Shown here one piece after another: positions 6,718 through 14,932 of a stretch of 64,000 bases of DNA. Location of the stretch: NCBI GenBank assembly GCA_934309145.1, contig CAKRCW010000004.1, positions 124,001 to 188,000 of the forward strand, in the 5' to 3' direction. Under the pieces are notes generated by a model. It was not told the origin of the DNA and did no database searches. It saw only the letters and a program-made list of their open reading frames with translations. The position numbers and the translations under genes were made by a program. The first letter of the stretch is position 1; each line of letters opens with the position of its first letter. Origin of the DNA: an uncultured Lachnospiraceae bacterium. GTDB lineage: Bacteria; Bacillota; Clostridia; Lachnospirales; Lachnospiraceae.

Positions 6718-7416
6718 ATGTTTATCGAAGGCAAAGGACTGGTGAAAAAATACGGAAAGGGAGAAGCGACAGTATATGCACTGGACCATACAGATTTTGG
6801 CATGGAAAAGGGCGAAATTGTCGTAATTCTAGGTCCGAGTGGAAGTGGCAAGAGTACACTTCTTAATATACTTGGAGGTCTCGACAAGGTGACAGAGGGA
6901 AATATGGTTGTAGATGGAAAAGATTTAGAAAAGATGTCTGCAAAAGAGCTGGAGATTTATCGAAGAGAGAAACTCGGCTTTGTATTTCAGTCATATAATC
7001 TGACACCAGATCTTACAGTCCGTGAGAACATAGAGATGACAGCAGAGCTTGTAAATGAGCCACTAAGTGTAGGTACACTAATTGATAATCTTGGACTTGG
7101 CAAGTATGAAAAGCATTTTCCAAAAGAGCTTTCAGGTGGACAGCAGCAGCGCGTTGCGATAGCGAGAGCTATGGTAAAGAAACCGGATATTCTTCTTTGT
7201 GATGAGCTTACTGGTGCTCTTGATACAAAATCGTCAAAGGATGTATTGCAGAGAGTACAGAAAATGAATGATACATATAAGACCACAGTCGTTATTATTA
7301 CACATAACCTGAACATAGCCGGAATGGCAGATAGAATTATCAAGATTACGGATGGCAAGGTTGTATCAAATCTTCAAAATGCAGACAAGAAAAGAGTAGA
7401 GGAGATGGAGTTGTAA
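6718..7416 (+). CDS. ABC transporter ATP-binding protein (MacB/LolD-type)
   Basis: A 232-residue nucleotide-binding subunit that powers the adjacent FtsX-type permease. Walker A GPSGSGKST is at residues 39-47, the Q-loop is in VFQSYNL, the signature LSGGQQQRVAIARA starts at residue 138, and Walker B ends at D162-E163. The D-loop reads ELTGALD where most relatives have EPTGALD, a mild variation. The strong site GGGAGG lies 7 bases before the ATG. It forms an operon with the permease (1-base gap) and the TetR gene downstream. The substrate is unknown; relatives export peptides, antibiotics or lipids. Confidence 0.93.
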   Translation: MFIEGKGLVKKYGKGEATVYALDHTDFGMEKGEIVVILGPSGSGKSTLLNILGGLDKVTEGNMVVDGKDLEKMSAKELEIYRREKLGFVFQSYNLTPDLTVRENIEMTAELVNEPLSVGTLIDNLGLGKYEKHFPKELSGGQQQRVAIARAMVKKPDILLCDELTGALDTKSSKDVLQRVQKMNDTYKTTVVIITHNLNIAGMADRIIKITDGKVVSNLQNADKKRVEEMEL

Positions 7417-7417
7417 T

Positions 7418-9655
7418 ATGACGATTAATAAGAGAGCTGGGCGCAGCATAAGAAAAAACAAAGCATTTTATATTATAAGTATTATTCTTACGGCTCTGAC
7501 TTCTATGGTTATAGTCGCAGCCGTGTCTACAGGACATACACTTACAGATGTTGTTAAGAATTTTGTGGATGATTATAAGGCAGAGGATGCAGAATTTGTA
7601 ACATATAAGCCTTTAACTGATGAGAATATAGAGAATCTGGAAAATGAATATGACGTGATTATCGAATATAGCAGGTATAAGGATATCAGCGTTAAAAATG
7701 GAGATTTGGATGGTGCAACCATAAGAATATTTGATATGCCGGAAAAATTGAATCTGTACGAGGTTAGAGAGGGTAGTGAACCGAAAGATGGCGAAGCACT
7801 TCTTACACAGGATTTTGCAGATATACATGATATAAAGGTTGGCGATAATGTTTCGCTTGGAGCATATTCCTATAAAATTTCGGCGTATACGACAAAGGCA
7901 GATTACATATATATGCTCGAAAAACTTACAGGCTATATTGACAATAAAAAATTTGCAGTAATGGTTGTAAACAGTAATGAATACGATAAGCTTGATGCAG
8001 ATGAAAATGGATATTATTCTATAAAGTATAATAAGGATAATTCCAAAGAGGTACGCGGGAAATTAAATCAGGATTATGTAATTGCAAGTTATCTCGCAGC
8101 AACATCTAATACAAGAATTTCAATGCCTGTAAATGAGGGCGATGCAGTTACAAACATGGCAATGATGTATGCACCTGTAATGTTCATTATAATAATTACA
8201 TTGATTGTTATGATACTTGGAAGGAACATTAGAAATGAGCAGTATCTTCTGGGAACATTTCTTGCACTTGGATTTTCCAGAAAACAAATTGTCAGTCATT
8301 ATATGAGATATGGTCTTATTCCTGGTCTGATTGGAAGTGTAATTGGAATCGGCTGCTCAGTACCTTTGACAAAAGTACTGTGCAAATTCTATATAGAATA
8401 TGATTTTGAGAAGCTTACATATACAGTAAATTATAATATACCTTCAATTATTGTGGCATTGGTTGTACCGACGGTTCTTTATTGTGCTGCAATAGCAATA
8501 CAGGCTGCAAAGCTGCTTAAAAAATCACCTGTAGACCTTTTGAGAAATACAGGTAAAGACACTAAAACTATTGGTATTATGAAGAACAGCCATGCAAAGA
8601 CACAGTTGAAAATGAGAGTAAGAAGTGTAATAGGACATCCTGGAAGAAGCATTGTGACGATGTTTGGTGTAATGGTTGCCTCATTTTGTATCCTTACTGG
8701 TCTGATTATGAATGACAGTATGGATGCACTGCTACATGGCGGACTTACAAGCTCAATAAAATATGAATATTTATACAGATTAAACTCTCTTGAAGAGGGA
8801 ACACTGGATAAGGGTGAGGCACTGTTTCAGAATTACTACGAGGTAGATGGCAGCACTGTACAGCTTTCTACACAGGGAATCAGTGAGGATTCCAAGTATT
8901 TCCCAGATAAGACAGACAGCGGGGATAAGCTGGAGCTTGATAAATATTATCTTACAAGTGCAGCCGCACAGACATATGGTGTGAAGGCTGGAGATGAGCT
9001 TACATTTTTTAATATTGCAGATTTGGAAGAGCATAAGGTAAAGATAAGCGGTATTGTGACTGACAATACACACTGTTATCTGTATACGGGAAGAAGTAAT
9101 GCAACAAGGCTTGCCGGTGTAGGCGATGGAGTATATAACTGTATTATAAGTGCGGATAAGCTGGAGCTTGATAAAAATCTTGTGGCAAGTGAGACAACAA
9201 TGACAGTCACAGCAGATACAATGGAGAATATGATGGGACCTATGAAAGCAATTATGGCTATATTTGAAATTGTTGGAATCGTGCTTGGAGTATTTGTTTT
9301 GTATCTCATTATCAATATGATAGTGTCTGAGACAAGAACAAATATATCAGTAATGAAGGTACTTGGCTTTAGCAGAAAAGAAATAGCAAACAGAGTGCTT
9401 AATGTAAATCACATTCTTGTGTGCGTAGGTTATTTATTGGGAATTCCGGTGGCATATGAGTTTGTAAAAATAGGTTATTCAGATACAATAGAGAATTATG
9501 GCATGTTGCTGGAGCCTGTCCTTACCATAAAAGCACTTGTGATAGGTTTTGTACTTGCATGGGTTACTTATGAGCTTTCACTGCTTCTTCAGAAGAGAAA
9601 AATATCAAGGATTGACATGGTGGAGGCTTTGAAGGAAAATAATAGAAACGAATAA
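7418..9655 (+). CDS. ABC transporter permease, FtsX-like, two repeated halves
   Basis: A 745-residue membrane subunit. It has an N-terminal transmembrane helix (about residues 19-40), an extracytoplasmic region (40-245) and three helices (about 245-365). A second half repeats the plan, with a helix near 413-435, an external domain to about 625, and three more helices. The loops GFSRKQIVSHYMRYG and GFSRKEIANRVLN in the two halves are the typical FtsX coupling segments. It starts one base after the ATPase stop, so the two are translationally coupled. The 800-residue double-FtsX layout is common in Firmicute antimicrobial-peptide or lipoprotein-type exporters. The cargo cannot be inferred from the window. 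Confidence 0.9.
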   Translation: MTINKRAGRSIRKNKAFYIISIILTALTSMVIVAAVSTGHTLTDVVKNFVDDYKAEDAEFVTYKPLTDENIENLENEYDVIIEYSRYKDISVKNGDLDGATIRIFDMPEKLNLYEVREGSEPKDGEALLTQDFADIHDIKVGDNVSLGAYSYKISAYTTKADYIYMLEKLTGYIDNKKFAVMVVNSNEYDKLDADENGYYSIKYNKDNSKEVRGKLNQDYVIASYLAATSNTRISMPVNEGDAVTNMAMMYAPVMFIIIITLIVMILGRNIRNEQYLLGTFLALGFSRKQIVSHYMRYGLIPGLIGSVIGIGCSVPLTKVLCKFYIEYDFEKLTYTVNYNIPSIIVALVVPTVLYCAAIAIQAAKLLKKSPVDLLRNTGKDTKTIGIMKNSHAKTQLKMRVRSVIGHPGRSIVTMFGVMVASFCILTGLIMNDSMDALLHGGLTSSIKYEYLYRLNSLEEGTLDKGEALFQNYYEVDGSTVQLSTQGISEDSKYFPDKTDSGDKLELDKYYLTSAAAQTYGVKAGDELTFFNIADLEEHKVKISGIVTDNTHCYLYTGRSNATRLAGVGDGVYNCIISADKLELDKNLVASETTMTVTADTMENMMGPMKAIMAIFEIVGIVLGVFVLYLIINMIVSETRTNISVMKVLGFSRKEIANRVLNVNHILVCVGYLLGIPVAYEFVKIGYSDTIENYGMLLEPVLTIKALVIGFVLAWVTYELSLLLQKRKISRIDMVEALKENNRNE

Positions 9656-9688
9656 TATTATTTTTCGGAGTCTTTTTGGAGGAATCAG

Positions 9689-10285
9689 ATGGCAAAGAGG
9701 GTATTTACGGAAGAGGAACGAGCTGAATACAGAGAAAAAATGTTGAATGCGGGGTTTGAGTTGTTGAAGCAATATGGGATGACACATATGTCAGTTGCCA
9801 AAATAACGGAGGCAGCCGGCATAGGTGTGAGCACGTTCTACAATTTCTTTTCATCAAAAGAGGAATATGTATATGAAGTAATTAAGTATAGAAGGAAAAT
9901 GATTCCTGAATTTATAAAAATTGCTCTAAATGGAAAAGAAAAAGCAGGACCGGCGGAGACAAGAACATATCTGAAAATGATGATAGATGAGAAATACAGT
10001 GTGTTCCCAAGCCTTACACCGGATGATGAACAGCGGCTTTTAAACATGCTTCCAGAGCAGGCAGGACCGAATCTTCAATTAGAGACGGAGACTAGTTATA
10101 AGTTCTTTCAGTATATGGATGGTGTGCGGCCTGATATAAATATTGCACTTGTGACAAACTTAATAAAAGTTTATGTGCTTGCTGCAGAGGGAAGAGACAT
10201 ACTTCATGATAAAGCGTATGAGGAGACGATGGAACGCATGCGGGATTTAATATTGTATGAGCTTTTCGGAAGAGTTATAATATAA
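9689..10285 (+). CDS. TetR/AcrR-family transcriptional regulator
   Basis: A 198-residue protein with an N-terminal helix-turn-helix: LKQYGMTHMSVAKITEAAGIGVSTFYNFFSSKEEYVYEV, about residues 22-60. This is the standard TetR arrangement. The C-terminal ligand/dimer domain has no recognisable ligand signature. TTGGAGGAA lies just before the ATG. As third gene of the exporter operon it probably represses the operon through the repeats or palindrome at 6602-6697 and is relieved by the transported compound. That is inference from position. Confidence 0.92.
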   Translation: MAKRVFTEEERAEYREKMLNAGFELLKQYGMTHMSVAKITEAAGIGVSTFYNFFSSKEEYVYEVIKYRRKMIPEFIKIALNGKEKAGPAETRTYLKMMIDEKYSVFPSLTPDDEQRLLNMLPEQAGPNLQLETETSYKFFQYMDGVRPDINIALVTNLIKVYVLAAEGRDILHDKAYEETMERMRDLILYELFGRVII

Positions 10286-10317
10286 TATTATAAAAAAGTC
10301 GAAGATGAAGGAAACGT

Positions 10318-11208
10318 ATGAAGAAAGATAAGTTGAAAATTGAAAAGAGAATATTACAATTATCATTTTGGGGAAGTGTTTTATTTATTTTGGCAGAAGG
10401 TGCAATGGCTTGGATAACACATTCACACTCGCTGCTTACTGACTGCCTGTTTGATGCGGCAGATTTAATTATGATTGGACCATTTTTGGTGTTAGTTCCA
10501 TTACTTTATAAGCCTGTAACAGAGAAACACCCATACGGCTATTCGCAGGTGGAATCGTTGTTTTTGCTTGTGAAATATAGTGTTTTGCTTGCACTTACCT
10601 GTAACCTCCTTGTGGAAAATGTAAAGCTTCTTTTGCACGGAGGCCACGATGTAGACGCTGGAAGTATTGCAATATTTGAGTTTCTGGTTTGCCTTGGCTG
10701 TGCAGGTATGTACCTTGTACTTAATCATTACAGTAAAAAATACGAGTCAACTACAATTAAGGCTGAGCTTTATATGTGGAAGCTGGATGTAGTGAGCAGT
10801 ATGGGAGTTTCGGTTGCATTTGCTGTTCAGATGGCACTGCTTAAGACAAAACTTAATTTTCTGGCACCTTATATAGATCCGGCAGTTGCGGTTGTCATGG
10901 CATTTTTACTTATAAGAGAGCCTGTTAAGGTTATATTCCAGAGCATTAAGAATCTGGTGCTGTTTGCCCCTGAGGAAGAGGTGTTGAACCAGATACGCTC
11001 GATTGTGGACAAGCATATGCAGGATTATCCGTATGAGGTAACATTTTTGGATGTAATACAGACGGGGCGTAAGCTCTGGGTTGAGGTCTACATTGGCAAC
11101 CAGACAGATGTAATTCATGTAAGTATTTTGCATCGTGTGAGGGATGAGATTAAGCAGGAGCTTAAACATAAGTACGACCAGGTGTATATTGAGATAATTC
11201 CGGATTAA
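10318..11208 (+). CDS. Cation diffusion facilitator-like membrane transporter
   Basis: A 296-residue protein with about six membrane helices in residues 10-205 and a soluble C-terminal domain (210-296), as in CDF metal/proton antiporters. Helix 2 has S-L-L-T-D-C-L-F-D-A-A-D, with the two Asp of the metal site. HPYGYSQVESL matches the conserved loop after helix 2-3. In helix 5, W-K-L-D-V-V-S-S keeps the Asp, but the His usual four residues earlier is not there. The metal preference, or metal transport itself, is therefore uncertain. It lies 32 bases after the TetR gene and could be read with the exporter operon. Confidence 0.78.
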   Translation: MKKDKLKIEKRILQLSFWGSVLFILAEGAMAWITHSHSLLTDCLFDAADLIMIGPFLVLVPLLYKPVTEKHPYGYSQVESLFLLVKYSVLLALTCNLLVENVKLLLHGGHDVDAGSIAIFEFLVCLGCAGMYLVLNHYSKKYESTTIKAELYMWKLDVVSSMGVSVAFAVQMALLKTKLNFLAPYIDPAVAVVMAFLLIREPVKVIFQSIKNLVLFAPEEEVLNQIRSIVDKHMQDYPYEVTFLDVIQTGRKLWVEVYIGNQTDVIHVSILHRVRDEIKQELKHKYDQVYIEIIPD

Positions 11209-11249
11209 CAATATGATTTAATTAAGATTTAAAGAAAAGAGGAACAAAT

Positions 11250-11813
11250 ATGGGTTACATATTAGAAAAGGGGTCACCTGAGGATTATTCTGACAGACTT
11301 GATAAAGAAAAAAGATGTTACGAATTGCTTGATAGCTTGGGAATAGAGTATTGGAGATGTGACCATCCAGACGCAAATGCTGATACGATGGATGCGTGCT
11401 TAGAGATAGATAGTGTTTTGGAGGCTGCGGTCTGTAAGAATTTGTTTTTATGTAACAGGCAGCACACGGACTTTTATCTTCTTATGATGCCGGGGGATAA
11501 GGTGTTTAAAACAAAGGAGTTGTCCTCACAGCTTGGTTGTGCAAGATTGAGCTTTGCAGGTGGTGAAGAGATGCAGGAATATTTAGATATAACTCCGGGC
11601 TCTGTAAGTGTACTTGGACTAATGAATGATACACATAATAAGGTACGTCTGCTTGTAGATGAGGATTTGCTTAATAGTGAGTTTATCGGTTGTCATCCGT
11701 GTATAAATACGTCAAGCCTGAAGCTGTATACAAAGGATGTTTTTGGCAGGCTGATTGAGGCAATGCATCATGATATGACCATGGTTCATCTGGTTGGAGA
11801 GGAGAAAATATAA
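11250..11813 (+). CDS. YbaK/ProX-type aminoacyl-tRNA deacylase-like protein
   Basis: A 187-residue protein of the YbaK/ProRS-INS fold. It hydrolyses mischarged tRNAs (for example Ala- or Cys-tRNAPro) in trans in characterised members. Support comes from the family stretch AAVCKNLFLCNRQ with the conserved Lys, the segments SQLGCARLSFAGGEEM and GSVSVLGLMND, and the C-terminal GCHPCINTSSLKL. The length is close to Clostridial ProX proteins. GAGGAAC lies 7 bases before the ATG. Its stop overlaps the next start (TAATG), so both are co-translated. The precise tRNA specificity is unknown. Confidence 0.82.
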   Translation: MGYILEKGSPEDYSDRLDKEKRCYELLDSLGIEYWRCDHPDANADTMDACLEIDSVLEAAVCKNLFLCNRQHTDFYLLMMPGDKVFKTKELSSQLGCARLSFAGGEEMQEYLDITPGSVSVLGLMNDTHNKVRLLVDEDLLNSEFIGCHPCINTSSLKLYTKDVFGRLIEAMHHDMTMVHLVGEEKI

Positions 11814-12037
11814 TGAAATCAACACTTATTAAAGATACTACAAAGGAAGAAAGAATAGCATTAATTAAAGAATGGTTACCTGATGATGATGGTTTGTCAG
11901 AGGATGGTGGTATGGATTTATGGGATTTATATGCTGATTATATAAATGGCAAAAAAGAGATTGCTGAGTGTAATGCAGCGTTTACCACGAACTATATGAC
12001 TGAACGCGATATAACGGAAGGGAAAATTAAAAACTAG
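11813..12037 (+). CDS. Small acidic protein of unknown function, coupled to the deacylase
   Basis: A 74-residue soluble, acidic protein rich in Asp/Glu, with an aromatic patch (L-W-D-L-Y-A-D-Y). I recognise no family. Its ATG overlaps the stop of the YbaK-like gene by one base, so it is very likely real and translated by re-initiation. No independent ribosome site or promoter is visible. A role connected with the deacylase is possible but only positional. Confidence 0.65.
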   Translation: MKSTLIKDTTKEERIALIKEWLPDDDGLSEDGGMDLWDLYADYINGKKEIAECNAAFTTNYMTERDITEGKIKN

Positions 12038-12069
12038 CATTTCCACCCATTCTATGTTAAAGTAATTTA

Positions 12070-12085
12070 GTTAGAGTAACCTAAC
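12070..12085. promoter_or_regulatory. Second GTTAG-N6-CTAAC palindrome, upstream of a membrane-protein gene
   Basis: The half-sites are identical to those at 6649-6664 (GTTAG and CTAAC six bases apart), with an extra A/T pair extending the symmetry. It lies 26 bases before the ATG at 12111. It may be an operator of a regulator shared with the exporter promoter. Confidence 0.5.
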
Positions 12086-12110
12086 TAGATTGAACAAAGA
12101 AGGGTGAGGT

Positions 12111-12830
12111 ATGATGTACGTTAAGGAGAATAAGAGAAAAACATATCTTATATGTGGTTTTATTTCAATGCTTTTGTGTGGTGTAAGTGATTGCCTTTTG
12201 TCATATATGGGGGATGGTGAGCCTTACGTCTTAGGCGAAATGGTTAGTGCTAATATAGTGGATGAGCCTTTGTGGTATTACATGGTTTCATTTGTTATAG
12301 GAATAATTGCAGCTATTGGCTATTATCTTGCCTCCAGAGCTGCATGTTCATACATATCAGACAAGATAGATATCAGCATATCAAAGACATATAAAGCATT
12401 TTCATTTGGCACAACTATGATGTCGGTGGGAATATTTGGAATACATTCTATATGTTGTATGGCGCTTATGAATGTGAGAGCTGCACTTTTGGCTGGAGCA
12501 TCTGCCGATATGATAGAAAAATATTTTACTGAATCAGCACTTATCCCATTTATGGTTGGAACTCTGTGGCAGACAACGGCTGATTTAATTGCGGGAATAG
12601 CATTTATAATAATGGTATGCAAGAGGCAGGTTGCAATATCTAAGGGTTGGATAACAATGGGTCCATTGGTTTTGTATGTCATATGCCAGCTTCTTGGAAA
12701 GCTTTTGCCACAGATAACTGGCAATGATATATTTGCACATATAACTGGAGGCGGTGAGTCATGGGGACTTGCATTCATGTTCCTTGCATTTTGTTTCGCT
12801 TGTAGAAAAAAGGCAGATAATACAAAGTAA
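12111..12830 (+). CDS. Multi-pass membrane protein of unknown function
   Basis: A 239-residue hydrophobic protein with six to seven predicted membrane segments (near residues 11-28, 60-80, 100-125, 140-170, 185-205 and 220-235). The first helix carries C-G-F-I-S-M-L-L-C-G-V-S-D-C, and H-S-I-C-C-M sits in the middle; such Cys/His in helices could bind a metal or cofactor. I do not recognise the family with confidence. GGGTGAGG precedes tandem ATGs (12111 and 12114). A GTTAG-N6-CTAAC palindrome upstream hints at regulated expression. The gene appears monocistronic. Confidence 0.72.
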   Translation: MMYVKENKRKTYLICGFISMLLCGVSDCLLSYMGDGEPYVLGEMVSANIVDEPLWYYMVSFVIGIIAAIGYYLASRAACSYISDKIDISISKTYKAFSFGTTMMSVGIFGIHSICCMALMNVRAALLAGASADMIEKYFTESALIPFMVGTLWQTTADLIAGIAFIIMVCKRQVAISKGWITMGPLVLYVICQLLGKLLPQITGNDIFAHITGGGESWGLAFMFLAFCFACRKKADNTK

Positions 12831-12886
12831 TATTATATAACATATAACCATTAGGTTTATACTGAATAACAAAGGGAGACTTATAT

Positions 12887-14284
12887 ATGTTAGAGAGATT
12901 AGATGCAATAAACAGCGTTATCAATAATTTTATATGGGGAGTTCCTGCAATGATATGTATTGTGGGAGTAGGTTTATATCTGAGTTTTCGTACACGTTTT
13001 CTTCAGATTCGTAAGTTCCCATATGCGATGAAGGTCACGTTCGGACGTATGTTTAAGAAAAAGGAGGCATCAGATGGTGCATTAACTCCGTTTCAGGCGG
13101 TGTGTACTGCACTTGCGGCTACTGTTGGTACAGGTAATGTGGCAGGAGTAGCAGGTGCTATAGCTATAGGTGGACCAGGAGCAATATTCTGGATGTGGAT
13201 GTCAGCGATTCTTGGTATGTGTACTAAGTTCTCAGAGGTTACTCTGGCAGTTCATTTTAGAGAGACAAATAAACATGGAGACCTTGTGGGTGGTCCTATG
13301 TATTATATCAAGAACGGACTTAAGAAGCACTGGCACTGGCTGGCATACCTATTTTCGGCATTTGGTGTTCTTACTGTGTTTGGTACAGGTAATGCAACAC
13401 AGGTAAATACAATTACGACTGCTATAGATTCAGCATTATATAATTATAATATTATATCACCTGACTCAGCAAAGACACTTAATCTTGTTATAGGTATAGT
13501 GCTTGCCGGACTTATTGCACTGATCTTACTTGGTGGAATAAAAAGAATAGGACAGGTGACAGAGAAGCTTGTTCCATTTATGGCTGTTGTGTACATATTG
13601 CTTGCACTTGGTGTTGTTATTATCAATATCAATAATGTGCCTGCTGTATTTTCGTCAATCATTAAGGGTGCATTTAATCCTGCGTCAGTTACGGGCGGAG
13701 TTGTTGGAAGCTTCTTTATGAGTATGAAAAAGGGTGTGTCAAGAGGTATCTTCTCTAATGAGGCAGGTCTTGGTACAGGCTCAATAGCACATGCGTGTGC
13801 AGATACAAGAAAACCGGTAAAACAGGGCTTTTTTGGAATATTTGAGGTGTTTGTTGACACAATAGTTATATGTACACTTACTGCGCTTGTTATACTTTGC
13901 AGCGGTGTACCTGTTGGATATGGTGAGGCTGCGGGAGCTGAGCTTACAATAAGTGGATTTACTGCTACATATGGCGGCTGGGTATCTATATTTACCGCTG
14001 TAGCTATGTGTTGCTTCGCATTTTCAACAATAATAGGCTGGGGACTTTACGGAACAAGATGTATAGAGTTTTTGTTTGGTTCACACGTCAATAAGCCTTT
14101 TATGCTTGTGTATTCATTGGTTGCAATAGTTGGAGCTACCATGAATCTTGGATTGTTGTGGAGTATAGCTGAGACATTTAATGGTCTTATGGTTATACCT
14201 AACCTGATTGCGGTATTCCTGCTTGCAGGGGTAGTTGTAGGAATGGTCAAGGAGTATTTTGCAAAGGAAATCAAGGAGGATTAG
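12887..14284 (+). CDS. Alanine/glycine:cation symporter (AGCS family)
   Basis: A 465-residue inner-membrane Na+(or H+)-coupled amino-acid importer with about ten to eleven helices. Family signatures are FQAVCTALAATVGTGNVAGV (near residues 67-86), GGPGAIFWMWMSA, F-R-E-T-N-K-H-G-D-L-V-G-G-P-M-Y-Y-I, and G-I-F-S-N-E-A-G-L-G-T-G-S. Full length is normal. GGGAG lies 8 bases upstream of the ATG. Substrate choice between alanine, glycine or serine cannot be decided. The next gene follows after 9 bases, which suggests co-transcription with the flavin reductase-rubredoxin gene. Confidence 0.95.
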   Translation: MLERLDAINSVINNFIWGVPAMICIVGVGLYLSFRTRFLQIRKFPYAMKVTFGRMFKKKEASDGALTPFQAVCTALAATVGTGNVAGVAGAIAIGGPGAIFWMWMSAILGMCTKFSEVTLAVHFRETNKHGDLVGGPMYYIKNGLKKHWHWLAYLFSAFGVLTVFGTGNATQVNTITTAIDSALYNYNIISPDSAKTLNLVIGIVLAGLIALILLGGIKRIGQVTEKLVPFMAVVYILLALGVVIININNVPAVFSSIIKGAFNPASVTGGVVGSFFMSMKKGVSRGIFSNEAGLGTGSIAHACADTRKPVKQGFFGIFEVFVDTIVICTLTALVILCSGVPVGYGEAAGAELTISGFTATYGGWVSIFTAVAMCCFAFSTIIGWGLYGTRCIEFLFGSHVNKPFMLVYSLVAIVGATMNLGLLWSIAETFNGLMVIPNLIAVFLLAGVVVGMVKEYFAKEIKED

Positions 14285-14293
14285 AGGTTTAAT

Positions 14294-14920
14294 ATGGATA
14301 AGAAGGCTATTTATAATTTGACATATGGTGTGTTTATGTTATCAACTAAGAATAATGATATTACTAACGGATGTATAATTAATACCTGTATGCAGGTCGC
14401 AGGCAACCCAATCCGTATAGCTATATCGGTTCTTAATACTAATTATACCTGTGAGCTTATCGGTAAGAGTGGTAAGTTTGCATTAAGCATATTAGATAAG
14501 GAATGTTCTTATGAGACTATCAGACATTTCGGATTACAATCGGGCAGAGATGTGGACAAATTTGGCGGAATACCGGCTCCTACGGACTGCAATGGAATAC
14601 CATATATTGGCTGGCATACATGTTCGGTTATAAGTGGTGTTGTTACTGAGTCACATAATCTTGGAACACATACTTTGTTTATCGCCGAGGTTGTAGATGC
14701 AAAGGTATTAAATGACAATGAACCTCTTACCTATGCTGATTATCAGAATAAGCTTAAGCCTGAGAGTGGTAATAAGAGTGAAAATAAGGATAACAGGAAG
14801 ATAGTAGGCTGGCGTTGTAAGATATGTAATTATGTGTATGAGGGAAGTAAGCTTCCTGAGGATTATATCTGTCCTTTATGTGGACATGGTGCAGATGATT
14901 TTGAACCTATATATGAATAG
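14294..14920 (+). CDS. Flavin reductase-like domain fused to rubredoxin (high-molecular-weight rubredoxin type)
   Basis: 208 residues. Residues 1-150 form an FMN-binding split-barrel flavin reductase domain (NLTYGVFMLSTKN, NGCIINTCMQVAGNP). Residues 168-208 form a rubredoxin with the iron-binding pairs C-K-I-C (in WRCKICNYVYEG) and C-P-L-C (in YICPLCGHGADDFEP). Related fusions pass electrons from NAD(P)H oxidoreductases to rubredoxin partners such as flavodiiron proteins, in O2/NO detoxification by anaerobes. No flavodiiron gene is in the window. It follows the symporter by 9 bases and precedes an unknown membrane protein by 12, so all three may be co-transcribed. Confidence 0.93.
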   Translation: MDKKAIYNLTYGVFMLSTKNNDITNGCIINTCMQVAGNPIRIAISVLNTNYTCELIGKSGKFALSILDKECSYETIRHFGLQSGRDVDKFGGIPAPTDCNGIPYIGWHTCSVISGVVTESHNLGTHTLFIAEVVDAKVLNDNEPLTYADYQNKLKPESGNKSENKDNRKIVGWRCKICNYVYEGSKLPEDYICPLCGHGADDFEPIYE

Positions 14921-14932
14921 CGGGAGGAATAT

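Noticed and set aside
12323..12778. A 151-codon antisense frame in the unknown membrane-protein gene
   Set aside because: The sense frame has ribosome site, start and membrane topology; the antisense frame has none.
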